A stretch of DNA of 64,000 nt from Corallococcus interemptor (GTDB lineage Bacteria; Myxococcota; Myxococcia; Myxococcales; Myxococcaceae), in NCBI RefSeq assembly GCF_003668875.1, contig NZ_RAWM01000024.1, positions 1 through 64,000 on the forward strand. The letters are read 5' to 3'. The translations under genes were made by a program, and so were the position numbers. Of the stretch, positions 53,728 through 62,931 are shown piece by piece; the first letter of the stretch is position 1; the number at the start of each line of letters is the position of its first letter. The notes under the pieces are model-generated. The model saw only the letters and a list, made by a program, of their open reading frames with translations. It was not told the DNA's origin and did no database searches.

Positions 53728-54060
53728 TCACATGTCCTGGCCTTCGGGCTCCGGGGCGTCCATCTCCCACTCGCACTTGCGCGCGCTCCATACGAGGTGC
53801 GCCGCGTGCTGGCCCGCCATGGAGACGTTGAAGCGCCTCCATGCATCCGGGCCCGGTTGATCCGCCGCGACCTCCACCAGCGACAGGTCGTCCGTGCTGC
53901 CCTGCTTCACCTGCGCCTGGAGCGCCAGGACGCGCTCCTTCGCCTGGGCCTGCTCCTCCAGCACGACAGCCCAGGGCGCTTCCGCTCCCAGGGCCCCCGT
54001 GGAGGACAGGACACAGCTCAGGACGGCGAGGACACTCCAGACAGGGCGGACAGAGCGCAT
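53728..54060 (-). CDS. Small secreted protein of unknown function
   Basis: The 110-residue protein has a signal peptide (MRSVRPVWSVLAVLSCVLSS, cleavage near GALGAEA). It has a helical mature part with heptad-like ERVLALQAQVKQ and a single Cys near the end (KCEWEMDAPEP). No family is recognised. The ATG at 54060 gives a normal signal n-region; the further upstream start at 54075 adds a less typical leader. It lies 27 bases after the M20 peptidase start-distal end on the same strand and may be in its transcript. Confidence 0.65.
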   Translation of the reverse strand: MRSVRPVWSVLAVLSCVLSSTGALGAEAPWAVVLEEQAQAKERVLALQAQVKQGSTDDLSLVEVAADQPGPDAWRRFNVSMAGQHAAHLVWSARKCEWEMDAPEPEGQDM

Positions 54061-54087
54061 GGGAGCGCACTCCACCCCATTCCCCGC

Positions 54088-55485
54088 TCAGCGGCGAGGG
54101 GTCAGTGACTTCGCCAGCTCCTCGTAGAGGTGGATGGCGGAGCGGATGGCCTTCTCCCAGTCACCCAGGTGCAGGCTCTCGTTTTCGGAGTGGGCGTACG
54201 TGTACGGATCCTCCACGCCGATGAGCAGCGCGGGCACGCCGCCCAGCTCCTTGGCGAACGGCTCCACGAACGGGATGGAGCCACCACACCCGATGGTCAC
54301 GGGCTTCTTCGCGTAGCCCTTCTCCAGCGCTCGGAACGCCGCCTGGAAGGCCGGGTGCGACGAATCCGTGTACCACCAGCCGGACGCCTGGTCCTCGCGG
54401 ATCTCCAGCTCCAGCCCCCACGGGCACACCTTCTTCAGGTGCTCCACCAGCCGGCGCTGCACGTCCTCCGGGTTCATGTCCGGCACCACGCGGATGCCCA
54501 CGCGCGCCCACGCGGACTCCACGATGATGTTGCGCGCGTCCTTGCGGCTGCTGGCCTGGATGGCGTTGATGGCCAGGCTCGGCTGGCGCCAGTTCGTCTC
54601 CCACGGATGACGTCCGCCGCCCAGCAGCTGCACGCCCTCGCGGATGCCCGCCTGCTCGCGGAAGGTGGCCTCGTCACCGGGCAGCGCCTGGATGCTCTCG
54701 CGCTCGGAAGCCGTCAGCGGCTTCACCTGCTCCATCACGCCCTCGATGGCGATGGTGCCATCCGCGTTCGTCAGCGACGCCAGCATCCGGCACAGCGCCA
54801 TCGCCGGATCCGGAATGGGCCCGCCCCACATGCCCGAGTGCACCGCCTGCTGAAGCCCCCGCACCTCCACGTCCACCGTCACCAGCCCGCGCAGCGCCGT
54901 GGTGATGGACGGCAGGCCCGTGTCGAAGTTCGTCGTGTCCGTCAACACGATGGCGTCCGCCGCCACCAACTTCGCGTGCTTCTGGAGAAATGCACCCAGG
55001 TGGTCACTGCCCGCCTCCTCCTCGCCCTCGATGATGACCTTCACGTTGAGTGGGAGTTGGCCGGTGCTCTTGAGCCACGCGTCCACGGCGGACGTGTGCA
55101 CGACGATGCCGGCCTTGTCGTCCGCCGCGCCGCGGCCGTACAGGCGGCCATCGCGCTCCTGGGGCTCGAAGGGCGGGCTCTTCCACGCGGCCTCGTCTCC
55201 GGCGGGCTGCACGTCGTGGTGCGCGTAGAGGAGGAGCGTGGGGCGGCCTGGCGCCTTGAGCACCTCGCCGTAGACATACGGATGCGCGCCCTCGATTTCG
55301 AGCAACTGGACGTTTTCAAATCCACGGTCCTTCAGGAGGGCCGCGGTGGCCTCCGCGCTCTTGCGCACGAGGCCCGCGTCGAACCCGGGAAAGGACACAC
55401 TGGGTATGCGTACGAGGGCCTTGAGGTCTTCCAGGTACGCGGCCTTGTGGGACTCGAAATGGGACAGCGCGGGGTCGGTGGACAT
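54088..55485 (-). CDS. M20/ArgE-DapE family dipeptidase
   Basis: The 465-residue peptidase has the M20 metal motifs: LYAHHDVQP (first His/Asp), [10 protein letters not shown] (bridging Asp), [11 protein letters not shown] (catalytic Glu and ligand), and LTDTTNFD. A lid domain lies in the middle (residues 200-300: [13 protein letters not shown]), and the final metal ligand His lies in [14 protein letters not shown]. It should cleave dipeptides or acetyl-amino acids in the cytoplasm. The ATG at 55485 fits the AAGGGG spacing; GTG 55491 is an alternative. It is divergent from the CheY-like gene across 82 bases. Confidence 0.9.
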   Translation of the reverse strand: MSTDPALSHFESHKAAYLEDLKALVRIPSVSFPGFDAGLVRKSAEATAALLKDRGFENVQLLEIEGAHPYVYGEVLKAPGRPTLLLYAHHDVQPAGDEAAWKSPPFEPQERDGRLYGRGAADDKAGIVVHTSAVDAWLKSTGQLPLNVKVIIEGEEEAGSDHLGAFLQKHAKLVAADAIVLTDTTNFDTGLPSITTALRGLVTVDVEVRGLQQAVHSGMWGGPIPDPAMALCRMLASLTNADGTIAIEGVMEQVKPLTASERESIQALPGDEATFREQAGIREGVQLLGGGRHPWETNWRQPSLAINAIQASSRKDARNIIVESAWARVGIRVVPDMNPEDVQRRLVEHLKKVCPWGLELEIREDQASGWWYTDSSHPAFQAAFRALEKGYAKKPVTIGCGGSIPFVEPFAKELGGVPALLIGVEDPYTYAHSENESLHLGDWEKAIRSAIHLYEELAKSLTPRR

Positions 55486-55512
55486 GCCCACCCCTTAACC
55501 CAAAAGCCGAGC

Positions 55513-55528
55513 AGGCACGTGGGATGCG
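55513..55528 (+). promoter_or_regulatory. Possible sigma-54 promoter before the CheY-like gene
   Basis: AGGCACGTGGGATGCG has GG at 55514-55515, ten bases, and GC at 55526-55527, with two or three mismatches to the -24/-12 consensus. The start site would be near 55539, 29 bases before the ATG. A TATGTAT at 55,551 could instead be a housekeeping -10. Confidence 0.4.
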
Positions 55529-55567
55529 CGCGCCCAAACGTCGCGCGTCTTATGTATCCTGCCGCCC

Positions 55568-55942
55568 ATGCCTGGACTACCTACCCTGCTGTTGGTGGAT
55601 GACGACAGCTTCGTGCGTCGCATCCTCAAGGACGTCATCGCGGACACGGGGATCGACCTGCGGCTCTTGGAAGCGGCGGACGGGGAGGAAGGGCTGGCGC
55701 TGGCGCAGAAGGAGCAGCCGGCGGTGATGTTCCTGGACCTCTTCATGCCGAAGAAGAGCGGGCTGGAGGTGCTGGGCGCCATCAAGAGCGTTTCGCCGGA
55801 CACGCGCGTGCTGGTCATCAGCAGCATGGACGCGGAGCCGGTGGTGGAGCAGGCCATCGCCGCGGGGGCGATGGGCTTCGTGGGCAAACCGTTCCATCCC
55901 CTGGAGATCGCCGCCGCCGTACGCCAGGCCCTGGCGTCCTGA
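55568..55942 (+). CDS. Single-domain response regulator (CheY-like)
   Basis: The 124-residue receiver domain has DDD at 11-13, the phospho-acceptor Asp57 (VMFLDLFMP), Ser in VISSM, and Lys107 (GFVGKPF). No output domain is present, so it signals by protein contact. It starts at ATG 55568 and precedes the PilZ protein gene by 16 bases, which makes them a likely transcript linking a phosphorylation signal to a possible cyclic-di-GMP effector. A possible sigma-54 promoter lies upstream. The partner kinase is not identified. Confidence 0.92.
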   Translation: MPGLPTLLLVDDDSFVRRILKDVIADTGIDLRLLEAADGEEGLALAQKEQPAVMFLDLFMPKKSGLEVLGAIKSVSPDTRVLVISSMDAEPVVEQAIAAGAMGFVGKPFHPLEIAAAVRQALAS

Positions 55943-55958
55943 CTCCCCCGAGGTCCCC

Positions 55959-57236
55959 GTGTCGTCAAACGTTGTCGGTTACTGGGTGGGAGACTCGCTC
56001 GGCCGCGTGCTGGGCCCCCTCCAGCTGCAAGCCTTCCGCGACCTCATTTCGTCAGGTCGCCTGAAGACGGCCGTGCGCGCGTCGCGCGACGGAACGAACT
56101 GGATCGCGCTCCAGGACCTCCCGGAGGTGCGCGACCTGTTCACCACCGCGGCGCCCACGGCCTCCCTGGAGACGCAGCAGGCCGAGCGCCTGCGCAACCA
56201 GCTGCGGGGCCTGCTGCACCTGCCGCCGCACGAGGTGTTCGGGCTCAAGCCGAATGCGACGCTCGACGAGTTCCGGCTCGCCTTCTTCCGCATGGCGAAG
56301 CGCTTCTCGCCGGAGCACCTGGCGGCGGATCTGCATCCGGAGCTGCGCAAGGTCTCCGTCGAAATCTTCGACTTCCTCTCGAGGCGGATCCGCGAGGCGG
56401 AGACGCTCTTCCTCCAGGGCGCGATGCAGCCGCCCGCGCCCCCGCCGCCCCGGCTGGACATGACCGGTGCGCGGCCCGCCGCGCCGCTGCCCTTGAGTGG
56501 AACCGCAGTGCCCGCGCGTCCGCAGCCCGCGCGCCCGGTGGCCGCGTCCATTCAGCACACGCCTGTTCCGGGCTCCCTCACGCGTCCGCAGGCCGCGTCC
56601 ATTCCGCCGACGCCCGTGCCGGGTTCGATGACGCGTCCGCAGGCCGCTGCCATTCCGCCGACGCCCGTCCCGGGTTCGATGACGCGTCCGGTGGCCGCGT
56701 CCATTCCGCCCACGCCTGCACCGGGCACGATGACGCGTCCGGTGCCACCGCCCGCGCCGGCCCGGCCTCCGCCGGTGATGACGCCCACGACGCGGCCGGT
56801 GACGCCACCACCTCCGGCTCCCGCGCCCGCGCCGCCGCCTCCCGCGCCCGTGCGGCGCCCCATCGCCGCCCCCGCGCCCTCGTACTCGAGCGCCGAGTTC
56901 GTGGGTCTGGAGCGCCGGTCGGACGACAGGCTCCACGCGGACGTGAAGGTGACGATGAAGAACACGGGCATCTTCACCGACCACCGCATCATCAACCTGT
57001 CGTCGGGCGGCCTGTTCATCGGCACGGACCGGCCGCTGCGGTTGGGCACGCAGGTGGAGTTGACGCTGCGCTTCGATGATCCGGAGCGGGTGATGACCCT
57101 GCGCAGCTCCGTCATCTGGGAGAACTCCCTGGACGACGGCAAGAACCCCCGCGGCTACGGGTTGCGCCTGAGCGCGCTGCGCGCGGAGGAACGGGACTTC
57201 ATCCAGCAGTACGTCCGCCGCACCAAGAAGCCGTGA
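55959..57236 (+). CDS. GYF-like/PilZ-domain protein with a proline-rich repeat linker
   Basis: The 425-residue protein opens with a GYF-like module (YWVGDSLGRVLGPLQLQAFRDLISSGRL, with the GPLQ signature of DUF4339). A helical region resembling a J-domain follows (EVFGLKPNATLDEFRLAFFRMAKRFSPEHL). A Pro/Thr-rich linker built of 17-residue repeats comes next, and then a C-terminal PilZ-like domain (LERRSDDRLHADVKVTM, IINLSSGGLFIGTD, GYGLRLSALRAEE). PilZ domains often bind cyclic-di-GMP; here the RxxxR motif is partial, so binding is uncertain. It starts with GTG 55959, is co-oriented with the CheY gene and ends before a terminator hairpin. Confidence 0.82.
   Translation: MSSNVVGYWVGDSLGRVLGPLQLQAFRDLISSGRLKTAVRASRDGTNWIALQDLPEVRDLFTTAAPTASLETQQAERLRNQLRGLLHLPPHEVFGLKPNATLDEFRLAFFRMAKRFSPEHLAADLHPELRKVSVEIFDFLSRRIREAETLFLQGAMQPPAPPPPRLDMTGARPAAPLPLSGTAVPARPQPARPVAASIQHTPVPGSLTRPQAASIPPTPVPGSMTRPQAAAIPPTPVPGSMTRPVAASIPPTPAPGTMTRPVPPPAPARPPPVMTPTTRPVTPPPPAPAPAPPPPAPVRRPIAAPAPSYSSAEFVGLERRSDDRLHADVKVTMKNTGIFTDHRIINLSSGGLFIGTDRPLRLGTQVELTLRFDDPERVMTLRSSVIWENSLDDGKNPRGYGLRLSALRAEERDFIQQYVRRTKKP
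56562..56741 (+). repeat. 51-base tandem repeats coding for the PilZ-protein linker
   Basis: About 3.5 copies of a 51-base unit encode PVPGSMTRPQAAAIPPT-like 17-residue repeats at 56562, 56613, 56664 and a partial copy at 56715. They are in frame, so expansion or loss changes linker length without breaking the protein. Confidence 0.8.
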
Positions 57237-57242
57237 CTGCTT

Positions 57243-57266
57243 CCCGGGCGGTTCGACTCGCCCGGG
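57243..57266. terminator. Hairpin between convergent PilZ and 36-residue genes
   Basis: CCCGGGCG at 57243-57250 and CGCCCGGG at 57259-57266 form a perfect 8-base stem with an 8-base loop. It lies seven bases after the PilZ stop and one base before the stop of the small minus-strand gene, so it can serve both directions. There is no long T tract. Confidence 0.55.
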
Positions 57267-57267
57267 C

Positions 57268-57378
57268 CTAGAACAACTGGCCCAGGAAGACCCCGCCCAT
57301 CGCCACGAAGGCCACCCACACGGCCATGACGGACTTCAACTCCAGGTCCCTGCGGTCCAACACGTTCGCGAAGTTCAT
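57268..57378 (-). CDS. 36-residue small membrane protein
   Basis: A short frame runs from ATG 57378 to TAG 57268-57270. It has a polar N-terminus (MNFANVLDRRDLELKS) and one hydrophobic segment (VMAVWVAFVAMGGVFLG), as in small membrane regulators. GGAG lies eight bases upstream of the start. Its position between a terminator hairpin and the histidine-kinase gene and the good ribosome site support it. I do not recognise it. It could regulate a membrane partner. Coding cannot be proved by eye because of the length. Confidence 0.6.
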   Translation of the reverse strand: MNFANVLDRRDLELKSVMAVWVAFVAMGGVFLGQLF

Positions 57379-57516
57379 GGTCTCTTCTCCAGTGCTCAAC
57401 GCCTTCACCCCTTCCTACGGAGCACCCGCGCGGCGATTGCCTGGGGCCCCCCAGGCTCCGGAAGCCCCGGAGCCCGCGGCCAGGATCACCCGGTGGCCCC
57501 CGGCGAAGGTGCGGCG

Positions 57517-59121
57517 ATGAGCGCGCCCGTTCCGCCGGGCTCGCTGGATGGCCTCCTGCCCGCGCTGCCGGTGCCCCTGTTCGTGATTCGAGGCGACCGG
57601 CTGGTGTTCACCAACGCCGCGATGCGCACGCTGCTGGGCCTTGGCGAGGACGAGCTGCCGTCGCTGATGGAGCTCGCCGCGCGCTTCGGCCCGGAGGAGC
57701 GCGCGTGGGTGGAGCCCATGGCCGAAGCGCTGGCGCGCGGCGAGCAGCCCCCGCCGGTACAGCCCGCGTGGGTGCGCGTGCGCGGCGCGGACGGACGCCA
57801 GCACCTGCTCTCCCCCATCACCGCGCCGGGCCGCGTGCCGGAGGAGCAGCTGGTGCTGCTGTTGGACGCGGAGGGCGGGGACGCGGTGCGGAAGCTGTCC
57901 ACCGTGCTGGTGTCCACCGCGGCGGAGCTGCTGCGCTGCCGCGATGAGGCGCAGGTGCTGGAGCTGGCGGTGGACGCGGTGCACCGGCAGGGCTTCTACG
58001 TGTCCGTGATGTTGCTGGAGGGGGACTTCCTGCGCCACGGTCCCATGCGACAGGAGCCGGAGAGCCTGGCCGCCGCGGCGCGGCTGTACGGACAGGACGT
58101 GCACCAGGTGCGCTTCCCCCGCTCGGGGATGCCGCACCTGGCGGAGGTGCTCACGAGCCGCCGGTCGGTGTTCCATCCGGACGCGTTCAGCATGGCGCGG
58201 CGGCTGCACTCGCCGGAGGTGGCGGACAACATCCAGCGCGTCTATCCGCCGGGCTCGCGCGCGCTGGACGCGCCCATCTTCGTGGGGGACGAGCCCTTCG
58301 GCGTGCTGGCGGTGCAGTCCACCACGCTGACGCCCGCGAACGCGGGAGCGCTGGAGCTGTTCGCGCAGCTCATTGGAGGCGCGCTGGAGAACGTGCGCCA
58401 CCACCGCGCGGCGGAGGCGCGGCTCGCGGAGGTGCACCGCCTGCAGAACGAGCTCATCGCCAGCGAGCGGCTGACGGTGCTGGGCGAAGCGGCGGGCGTG
58501 GTGGCCCACGAGGTGCGAAACCCCCTGGGCGCCATCCTCAACACGGTGGCGGTGCTCAAGCGCGAGCCCCGCCTTGGGCCCGCGGGTGCGTCCGCGGTGG
58601 AGATGCTGGAGGAGGAGGCCATCCGGCTGGAGGACATCGTGCGCGACCTGCTGGACACGGTGCGCCCGCTGGAACCCCGGCCGCGCCCCGTGTCGCTGGG
58701 GGAGCTGGTGCACCGGGCGCTCGCGCAGCTGCTCCACGGCCGCGAGGAGCTGCCCAAGCCGCGCGTGGCCTTCGACGAGGCGCCGGACGTGCCGGACCTG
58801 TCCGGCGACGAGACGCTGTTGCAGCTGGCCGTCACGCACCTGATGCGCAACGCCATCCAGGCCTCGCCGTCCGGGGGCACGGTGCGCGTGGCGGTGCGCC
58901 GCGTGACGGACGGCGTGTCGCTGGTCGTGGAGGACGAGGGCCCGGGCATCGCGGGCCTGGATCCGAAGCGCGTCTTCGAGCCCTTCTTCCTCACCCGAGC
59001 CAACGGCCGGGGGCTGGGCCTGGCCATCGTGCGGCGCGTGGTGCTCGCGCACGGGGGCAAGGTGCGCGCGGGCGCCAGGCCCGAGGGCGGCGCGCGCTTC
59101 GAGCTGGAGCTGCCGCTCTAG
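57517..59121 (+). CDS. Sensor histidine kinase with PAS- and GAF-like domains
   Basis: The 534-residue kinase has a PAS-like N-terminal region (LPVPLFVIRGDRLVFTNAAM), a GAF-like middle (residues 130-300, ending DEPFGVLAVQS), the dimerisation/phospho-acceptor helix with His331 (GVVAHEVRNPLGAILNTV) and an ATPase domain (LMRNAIQASPSGG, DEGPGI, GRGLGLAIVRRVV). No membrane helix is seen, so it is a soluble sensor. The start at ATG 57517 has GAAGG seven bases upstream; 57493 is an alternative. The response regulator is not adjacent. Confidence 0.9.
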   Translation: MSAPVPPGSLDGLLPALPVPLFVIRGDRLVFTNAAMRTLLGLGEDELPSLMELAARFGPEERAWVEPMAEALARGEQPPPVQPAWVRVRGADGRQHLLSPITAPGRVPEEQLVLLLDAEGGDAVRKLSTVLVSTAAELLRCRDEAQVLELAVDAVHRQGFYVSVMLLEGDFLRHGPMRQEPESLAAAARLYGQDVHQVRFPRSGMPHLAEVLTSRRSVFHPDAFSMARRLHSPEVADNIQRVYPPGSRALDAPIFVGDEPFGVLAVQSTTLTPANAGALELFAQLIGGALENVRHHRAAEARLAEVHRLQNELIASERLTVLGEAAGVVAHEVRNPLGAILNTVAVLKREPRLGPAGASAVEMLEEEAIRLEDIVRDLLDTVRPLEPRPRPVSLGELVHRALAQLLHGREELPKPRVAFDEAPDVPDLSGDETLLQLAVTHLMRNAIQASPSGGTVRVAVRRVTDGVSLVVEDEGPGIAGLDPKRVFEPFFLTRANGRGLGLAIVRRVVLAHGGKVRAGARPEGGARFELELPL

Positions 59122-59168
59122 CGACACGCAGCAACAGCAGACCGCGCTTCGGCAGCATCAGTGCGGCC

Positions 59169-59189
59169 ACCCGCTCACTTCGAGCGGGT
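59169..59189. terminator. Hairpin between convergent kinase and methyltransferase genes
   Basis: ACCCGCTC at 59169-59176 and GAGCGGGT at 59182-59189 pair perfectly around five bases. It sits in the 82-base gap between stops at 59121 and 59204. The same gap contains a copy of GCAACAGCAGAC that also occurs at the 3' end of the methyltransferase gene, perhaps a small duplication. Confidence 0.45.
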
Positions 59190-59203
59190 ACTGACGCTCC
59201 AGC

Positions 59204-60337
59204 TCAAGCGCCCGAGAGCAACAGCAGACAGCGCAGGCCGCCGTTCTTCACGTTGAGCGAGCGCGCGCCCTTGAGCCCCAGCGACGCCACCAGCTTCGGC
59301 TCCTCGGGGACGATGAGCGCCTTGCGCCACTCGCGGAACGCGCCGTTCATCGTCGCGCCCAGCGCGCGGTAGAGCTCCGGCAGGTCGTCCGCCTCGCCCA
59401 CGCGCTTGCCGTAGGGCGGGTTGGCCACCACGAGCCCGGGGGCATCCGGTGGCGCCTTCAGCGTGCGCAGGTCGTGGCGCTCCAACGTCAGCGTCACACC
59501 CGCGCGCCTCGCGTTGCGCCGCGCCGTGCCCAGCGCTCCCGCGTTGAGATCAAACCCGCGCATGGGCGCGCGAGGCTCCGCCAGCGACCCGGCCTCCGCT
59601 TCCGCGCGCAGGCGTGCCCAGGCCTGCGAATCGAAGGAGGGGAAGGACTGGAACGCGAACGTGCGCAGCATGCCCGGCGCGCGGCGCTGGGACAGCCACG
59701 CGCCCTCCACCAGGAACGTGCCCGAGCCGCACATCGGATCCACCAGCGGCACGTCGCCCGCGTAGCCCGCGAGCCGCAGGATGCCCGCGGCCAGCGTCTC
59801 GCGCAGGGGCGCGCGCCCCACCTCCTGCCGGTAGCCGCGCTGGTACAGGGGCGCTCCGGACGTGTCCGCGCTCACCGTCCAGCGCTCTCCGTCTCCGCGC
59901 ACCAGCAGCGTGAGCCCCGGCCCGCCGTCCTCGTCGTCCAGGTGGCCCGCGGCCGCGACCTCCTGGCCCCACGCCACGGAGGCGGACTCCAGCACCACGG
60001 CCGGGCCCGGGGCCACGGAGCGGTGCAGCGTCACCGACATCCGCAGCGGCACCTTCCCGTCCCAGACGTCCGCCAGGGGCAGCGCTTCCAGCCCCTGCAC
60101 CAGCGCGTCCGCGGTGGGCGCGCTGAAGGTGCCCAGGCGCAGCAGCACGCGGCTCGCGGTGCGCAGGTGCAGGTTCGCCGTCTGGTGCAGGCCGGCCGGG
60201 CCCTCGCACTCGATGCCGCCCTCCGCGCGCCGGAAGGACAGCCCGCGCTCGCGAGCCTCCGCCTCCAGGGCGGGCTCCAGGCCCGGCAGCGTGGACACGT
60301 AGATGACTTCGCCCGTCCGGGCCCGCGCGTCCGTCAC
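59204..60337 (-). CDS. THUMP-domain RNA methyltransferase (RlmL N-terminal-like)
   Basis: The 377-residue protein has an N-terminal THUMP-like domain (residues 10-160), then a SAM-binding domain with VDPMCGSGTFLVEGA (motif I), GFDLNAGALGTARRNARRAG and the N6-methyl type catalytic motif NPPYGKRV. This is the layout of RlmL/RlmK-like guanine-N2 methyltransferases of 23S rRNA. It begins with GTG 60337, which overlaps the stop of the hybrid kinase gene as GTGA. Its place downstream of the kinase is probably a transcription convenience. Confidence 0.88.
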   Translation of the reverse strand: MTDARARTGEVIYVSTLPGLEPALEAEARERGLSFRRAEGGIECEGPAGLHQTANLHLRTASRVLLRLGTFSAPTADALVQGLEALPLADVWDGKVPLRMSVTLHRSVAPGPAVVLESASVAWGQEVAAAGHLDDEDGGPGLTLLVRGDGERWTVSADTSGAPLYQRGYRQEVGRAPLRETLAAGILRLAGYAGDVPLVDPMCGSGTFLVEGAWLSQRRAPGMLRTFAFQSFPSFDSQAWARLRAEAEAGSLAEPRAPMRGFDLNAGALGTARRNARRAGVTLTLERHDLRTLKAPPDAPGLVVANPPYGKRVGEADDLPELYRALGATMNGAFREWRKALIVPEEPKLVASLGLKGARSLNVKNGGLRCLLLLSGA

Positions 60338-62931
60338 GCCGGCCTCGCCCGGGCAGTGGGGCCAGCGTCCTCGGCGGCCTGCTCCAGCGCGCGCTCCATC
60401 TGGTTCAAGTCATACGGCTTGGGCAGCAGCACCACGCGCTCCAGCGCCTTGCCGTCCTCGCCCGACACCGCGCGCGAGTCCCCGGACGCGATGATGATGC
60501 GCAACGCCGGATACCGCCGCACGGCCTCGCGCGCCAGCGTCACGCCGGACTTTCCCGGCAGCGTCACGTCCGTGAAGAGCAGATCGAACGGCTCCTTCGC
60601 CAGCAGCTCGCTCGCGGCCTCCGCGGTCTCCACCGCGTGCACGGTGTGCCCCAGGTCCGACATCAATTCGGACGCGGACTCGCGGATGTCCGCGTCGTCC
60701 TCCACCAGCAGGATGCGCAGCGTGCCCTTCGGCCGGGCCTCCGCGGGCGGGGGGGTGCGGTACTGCTTCGCCGTCAGCCGCTGCTCGCGTCCGCGCAGCA
60801 GCACGCGGATCTTCCGCGCCAGGTCCTCGCGCCGGTACGGCTTGGACAACAGGTTCACACCGGGGTCCAGCCGGCCGCCGTGCACGATGGCGTTCTCCGT
60901 GTAGCCGGACGTGAAGAGCACCTCCAGGTCCGGCAGGTGCGCCTTCGCCAGCCGCGCCAGCTCCGGGCTTCGCACCGGCCCCGGCATCACCACGTCCGTG
61001 AAGAGCAGGTCCACCGGCAGGCCGCTCTGGATGACCGCGAGCGCGCTCTGGCCGTCGTGTGCCTTGAGCACGCGGTAGCCCAGCTCCGTGAGCACCTCCA
61101 CCACCGTGGCCCGCACCGCCGCGTCGTCCTCCACGACGAGGATGGTCTCCGTGCCGCCCTCCACCTGCCCGGTGCTGTTCTCCGCCGGCTGCACCGCCGC
61201 CTGGAAGGTGCGCGGCAGGTAGATCTTGATGGACGTGCCGTGGCCCAGCTCGCTGTAGATTTTGACGTGGCCGCCGGACTGCTTCACGAAGCCGTACACC
61301 ATGCTCAGCCCCAGGCCCGTGCCCCGGCCCTCCGGCTTCGTGGTGAAGAACGGCTCGAACGCGCGCTGCATCACCTCCGGCGTCATGCCGGTGCCCGTGT
61401 CGGAGATGGCCAGGAGCACGTACTGCCCCGCCGACACCTCCGGGTGCAGCATCGCGTAGTGGTCATCCAGCATCGCGTTGCCGGCCTCGATGGTCAGCTT
61501 GCCCCGGCCGTCCATGGCGTCGCGCGCGTTGATGGCCAGGTTGAGGATGACGTTCTCCAGCTGGTTGCGGTCCACGGACGTGTTCCACAGCCCGCCCGCG
61601 ATGACCGTCTCCACCTCCACGTCCTCGCCCAGCGCGCGGCGCAACAGGTCGTCCATGTCGCGCACCAGCCGGCCCAGGTTGAGCGCCGTGGGCGCCAGCG
61701 GCTGCCGGCGCGCGAACGCAAGCAGCTGCGAGGCCAGCCGCGCCCCGCGCTCCACCGCGCCCAGCGCCGTCTCCAGACGCCGCTGCGTGCGCGAGTCCCC
61801 CACCGCGTCGCGCTGGAGCAGCTGGAGATTCCCGCTCACCACCTGGAGCAGGTTGTTGAAGTCGTGCGCCACGCCGCCGGTGAGCTTGCCCACCGCCTCC
61901 ATCTTCTGCGCCTGGAGCAGCGCGGCCTCCGCCTGGCGGCGCTCCGCCTCGCTCTCCTCCAGCGCCCGCGTGCGCTCGCGTACCAGCTCCTCCAGGTGGT
62001 CGCGGTGGCGCGACAGTTCGTCCTCGGCGCGCTTCTGCGCCGTCATGTCGTGGCCCTGGACGAAGATGCCGGACACGCTGCCATCCAGCTCCACGATGGG
62101 CTGGTAGACGAAGTCCAGGAAGACGTCCACGAGCGGCGCCCCGGGCTCACGCTGAAGCTGCAGGGCCATGTTGTGCGCGACGAAGGGCTCGCCGCTCTTG
62201 AACACCCGGTCCAGCAGGCCGATGAAGCCCTGTTCGGCCACCTCCGGCAGCGCTTCGCGGACGGACTTGCCCAGCAGGTCCCGGTTGCCCACGAGCGTGA
62301 GGTAGGAACGGTTGGCCAGCTCGAAGACGTGCTCCGGCCCCTTCAGTGCGCACATGAAGCCCGGGGCCTGTTCGAACAGGCGGCGCAGGTGCCGGCGCTC
62401 GTCATCCAGCACCCGGTTGGCGTCCTGCACCGCCTGGGCGCGCGCCAGCACCCCGCCCATCAGCTGCGTCCGGGGCACGCCCTCCTCCAGCGACGTCTCC
62501 ACCTCGCGCACGGCCTGCTTGAGCAGCTGCAGCTCCGTCACGTCCATCGTGTGCTGGAGGATGAAGGCCACCTCGCCCCGCGCGTCGAAGAGGGGCGTGT
62601 GCGTGGCGCTCCAGTAGCGCTCCCCCAGCACGATGCCCGCGCTCGTCTGGCGGGGCACCCGGTAGGGAATGAGCGCCAGGGTGTCCGGCGCCCGCTCCGC
62701 CAGCACCCGCTGGAACGACTCCCGCAGCATCCGGGTGCTGGGATGGGCCGGGTCATCCGGGTCGTGCGGAAACGCCTCGAAGGGAGTGCGCCCGACCAGG
62801 TCCTCCAGCCGGCTGGCGGTCACCTGCAGGTAGGCGGGGTTCGCCGTCACGTACCGCAGCTCCCGATCCAGGAGCATGTAGGGATTGGGCGACAGCTCGA
62901 AGAGCTTCTGGAAGTCGAAGGGTGCCTGCAT
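60334..62931 (-). CDS. Hybrid sensor histidine kinase with two PAS and two receiver domains
   Basis: The 865-residue protein has a PAS domain (FELSPNPYMLLDRELRYV), a second PAS near 195-310 (FELANRSYLTLVGNRDLLGK), a phospho-acceptor helix with His356 (GGVAHDFNNLLQVVSGNL) and an ATPase domain (DTGTGMTPEVM, GTGLGLSMVYGFVKQSGG). Two receivers follow: ILVVEDDAAVRATVVEVL with Asp in DLLFTDVVMPG, and ILLVEDDADIRES with DLLFTDVTLPG. No membrane helix was seen, so it senses a cytoplasmic cue. The ATG at 62931 starts the first PAS; earlier starts up to 63198 are possible but add low-complexity sequence. Confidence 0.88.
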   Translation of the reverse strand: MQAPFDFQKLFELSPNPYMLLDRELRYVTANPAYLQVTASRLEDLVGRTPFEAFPHDPDDPAHPSTRMLRESFQRVLAERAPDTLALIPYRVPRQTSAGIVLGERYWSATHTPLFDARGEVAFILQHTMDVTELQLLKQAVREVETSLEEGVPRTQLMGGVLARAQAVQDANRVLDDERRHLRRLFEQAPGFMCALKGPEHVFELANRSYLTLVGNRDLLGKSVREALPEVAEQGFIGLLDRVFKSGEPFVAHNMALQLQREPGAPLVDVFLDFVYQPIVELDGSVSGIFVQGHDMTAQKRAEDELSRHRDHLEELVRERTRALEESEAERRQAEAALLQAQKMEAVGKLTGGVAHDFNNLLQVVSGNLQLLQRDAVGDSRTQRRLETALGAVERGARLASQLLAFARRQPLAPTALNLGRLVRDMDDLLRRALGEDVEVETVIAGGLWNTSVDRNQLENVILNLAINARDAMDGRGKLTIEAGNAMLDDHYAMLHPEVSAGQYVLLAISDTGTGMTPEVMQRAFEPFFTTKPEGRGTGLGLSMVYGFVKQSGGHVKIYSELGHGTSIKIYLPRTFQAAVQPAENSTGQVEGGTETILVVEDDAAVRATVVEVLTELGYRVLKAHDGQSALAVIQSGLPVDLLFTDVVMPGPVRSPELARLAKAHLPDLEVLFTSGYTENAIVHGGRLDPGVNLLSKPYRREDLARKIRVLLRGREQRLTAKQYRTPPPAEARPKGTLRILLVEDDADIRESASELMSDLGHTVHAVETAEAASELLAKEPFDLLFTDVTLPGKSGVTLAREAVRRYPALRIIIASGDSRAVSGEDGKALERVVLLPKPYDLNQMERALEQAAEDAGPTARARPA

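Noticed and set aside
59125-59230. Repeated GCAACAGCAGAC as an attachment site
   Set aside because: The copies are about 90 bases apart with no integrase or element between, so a local duplication is more likely.
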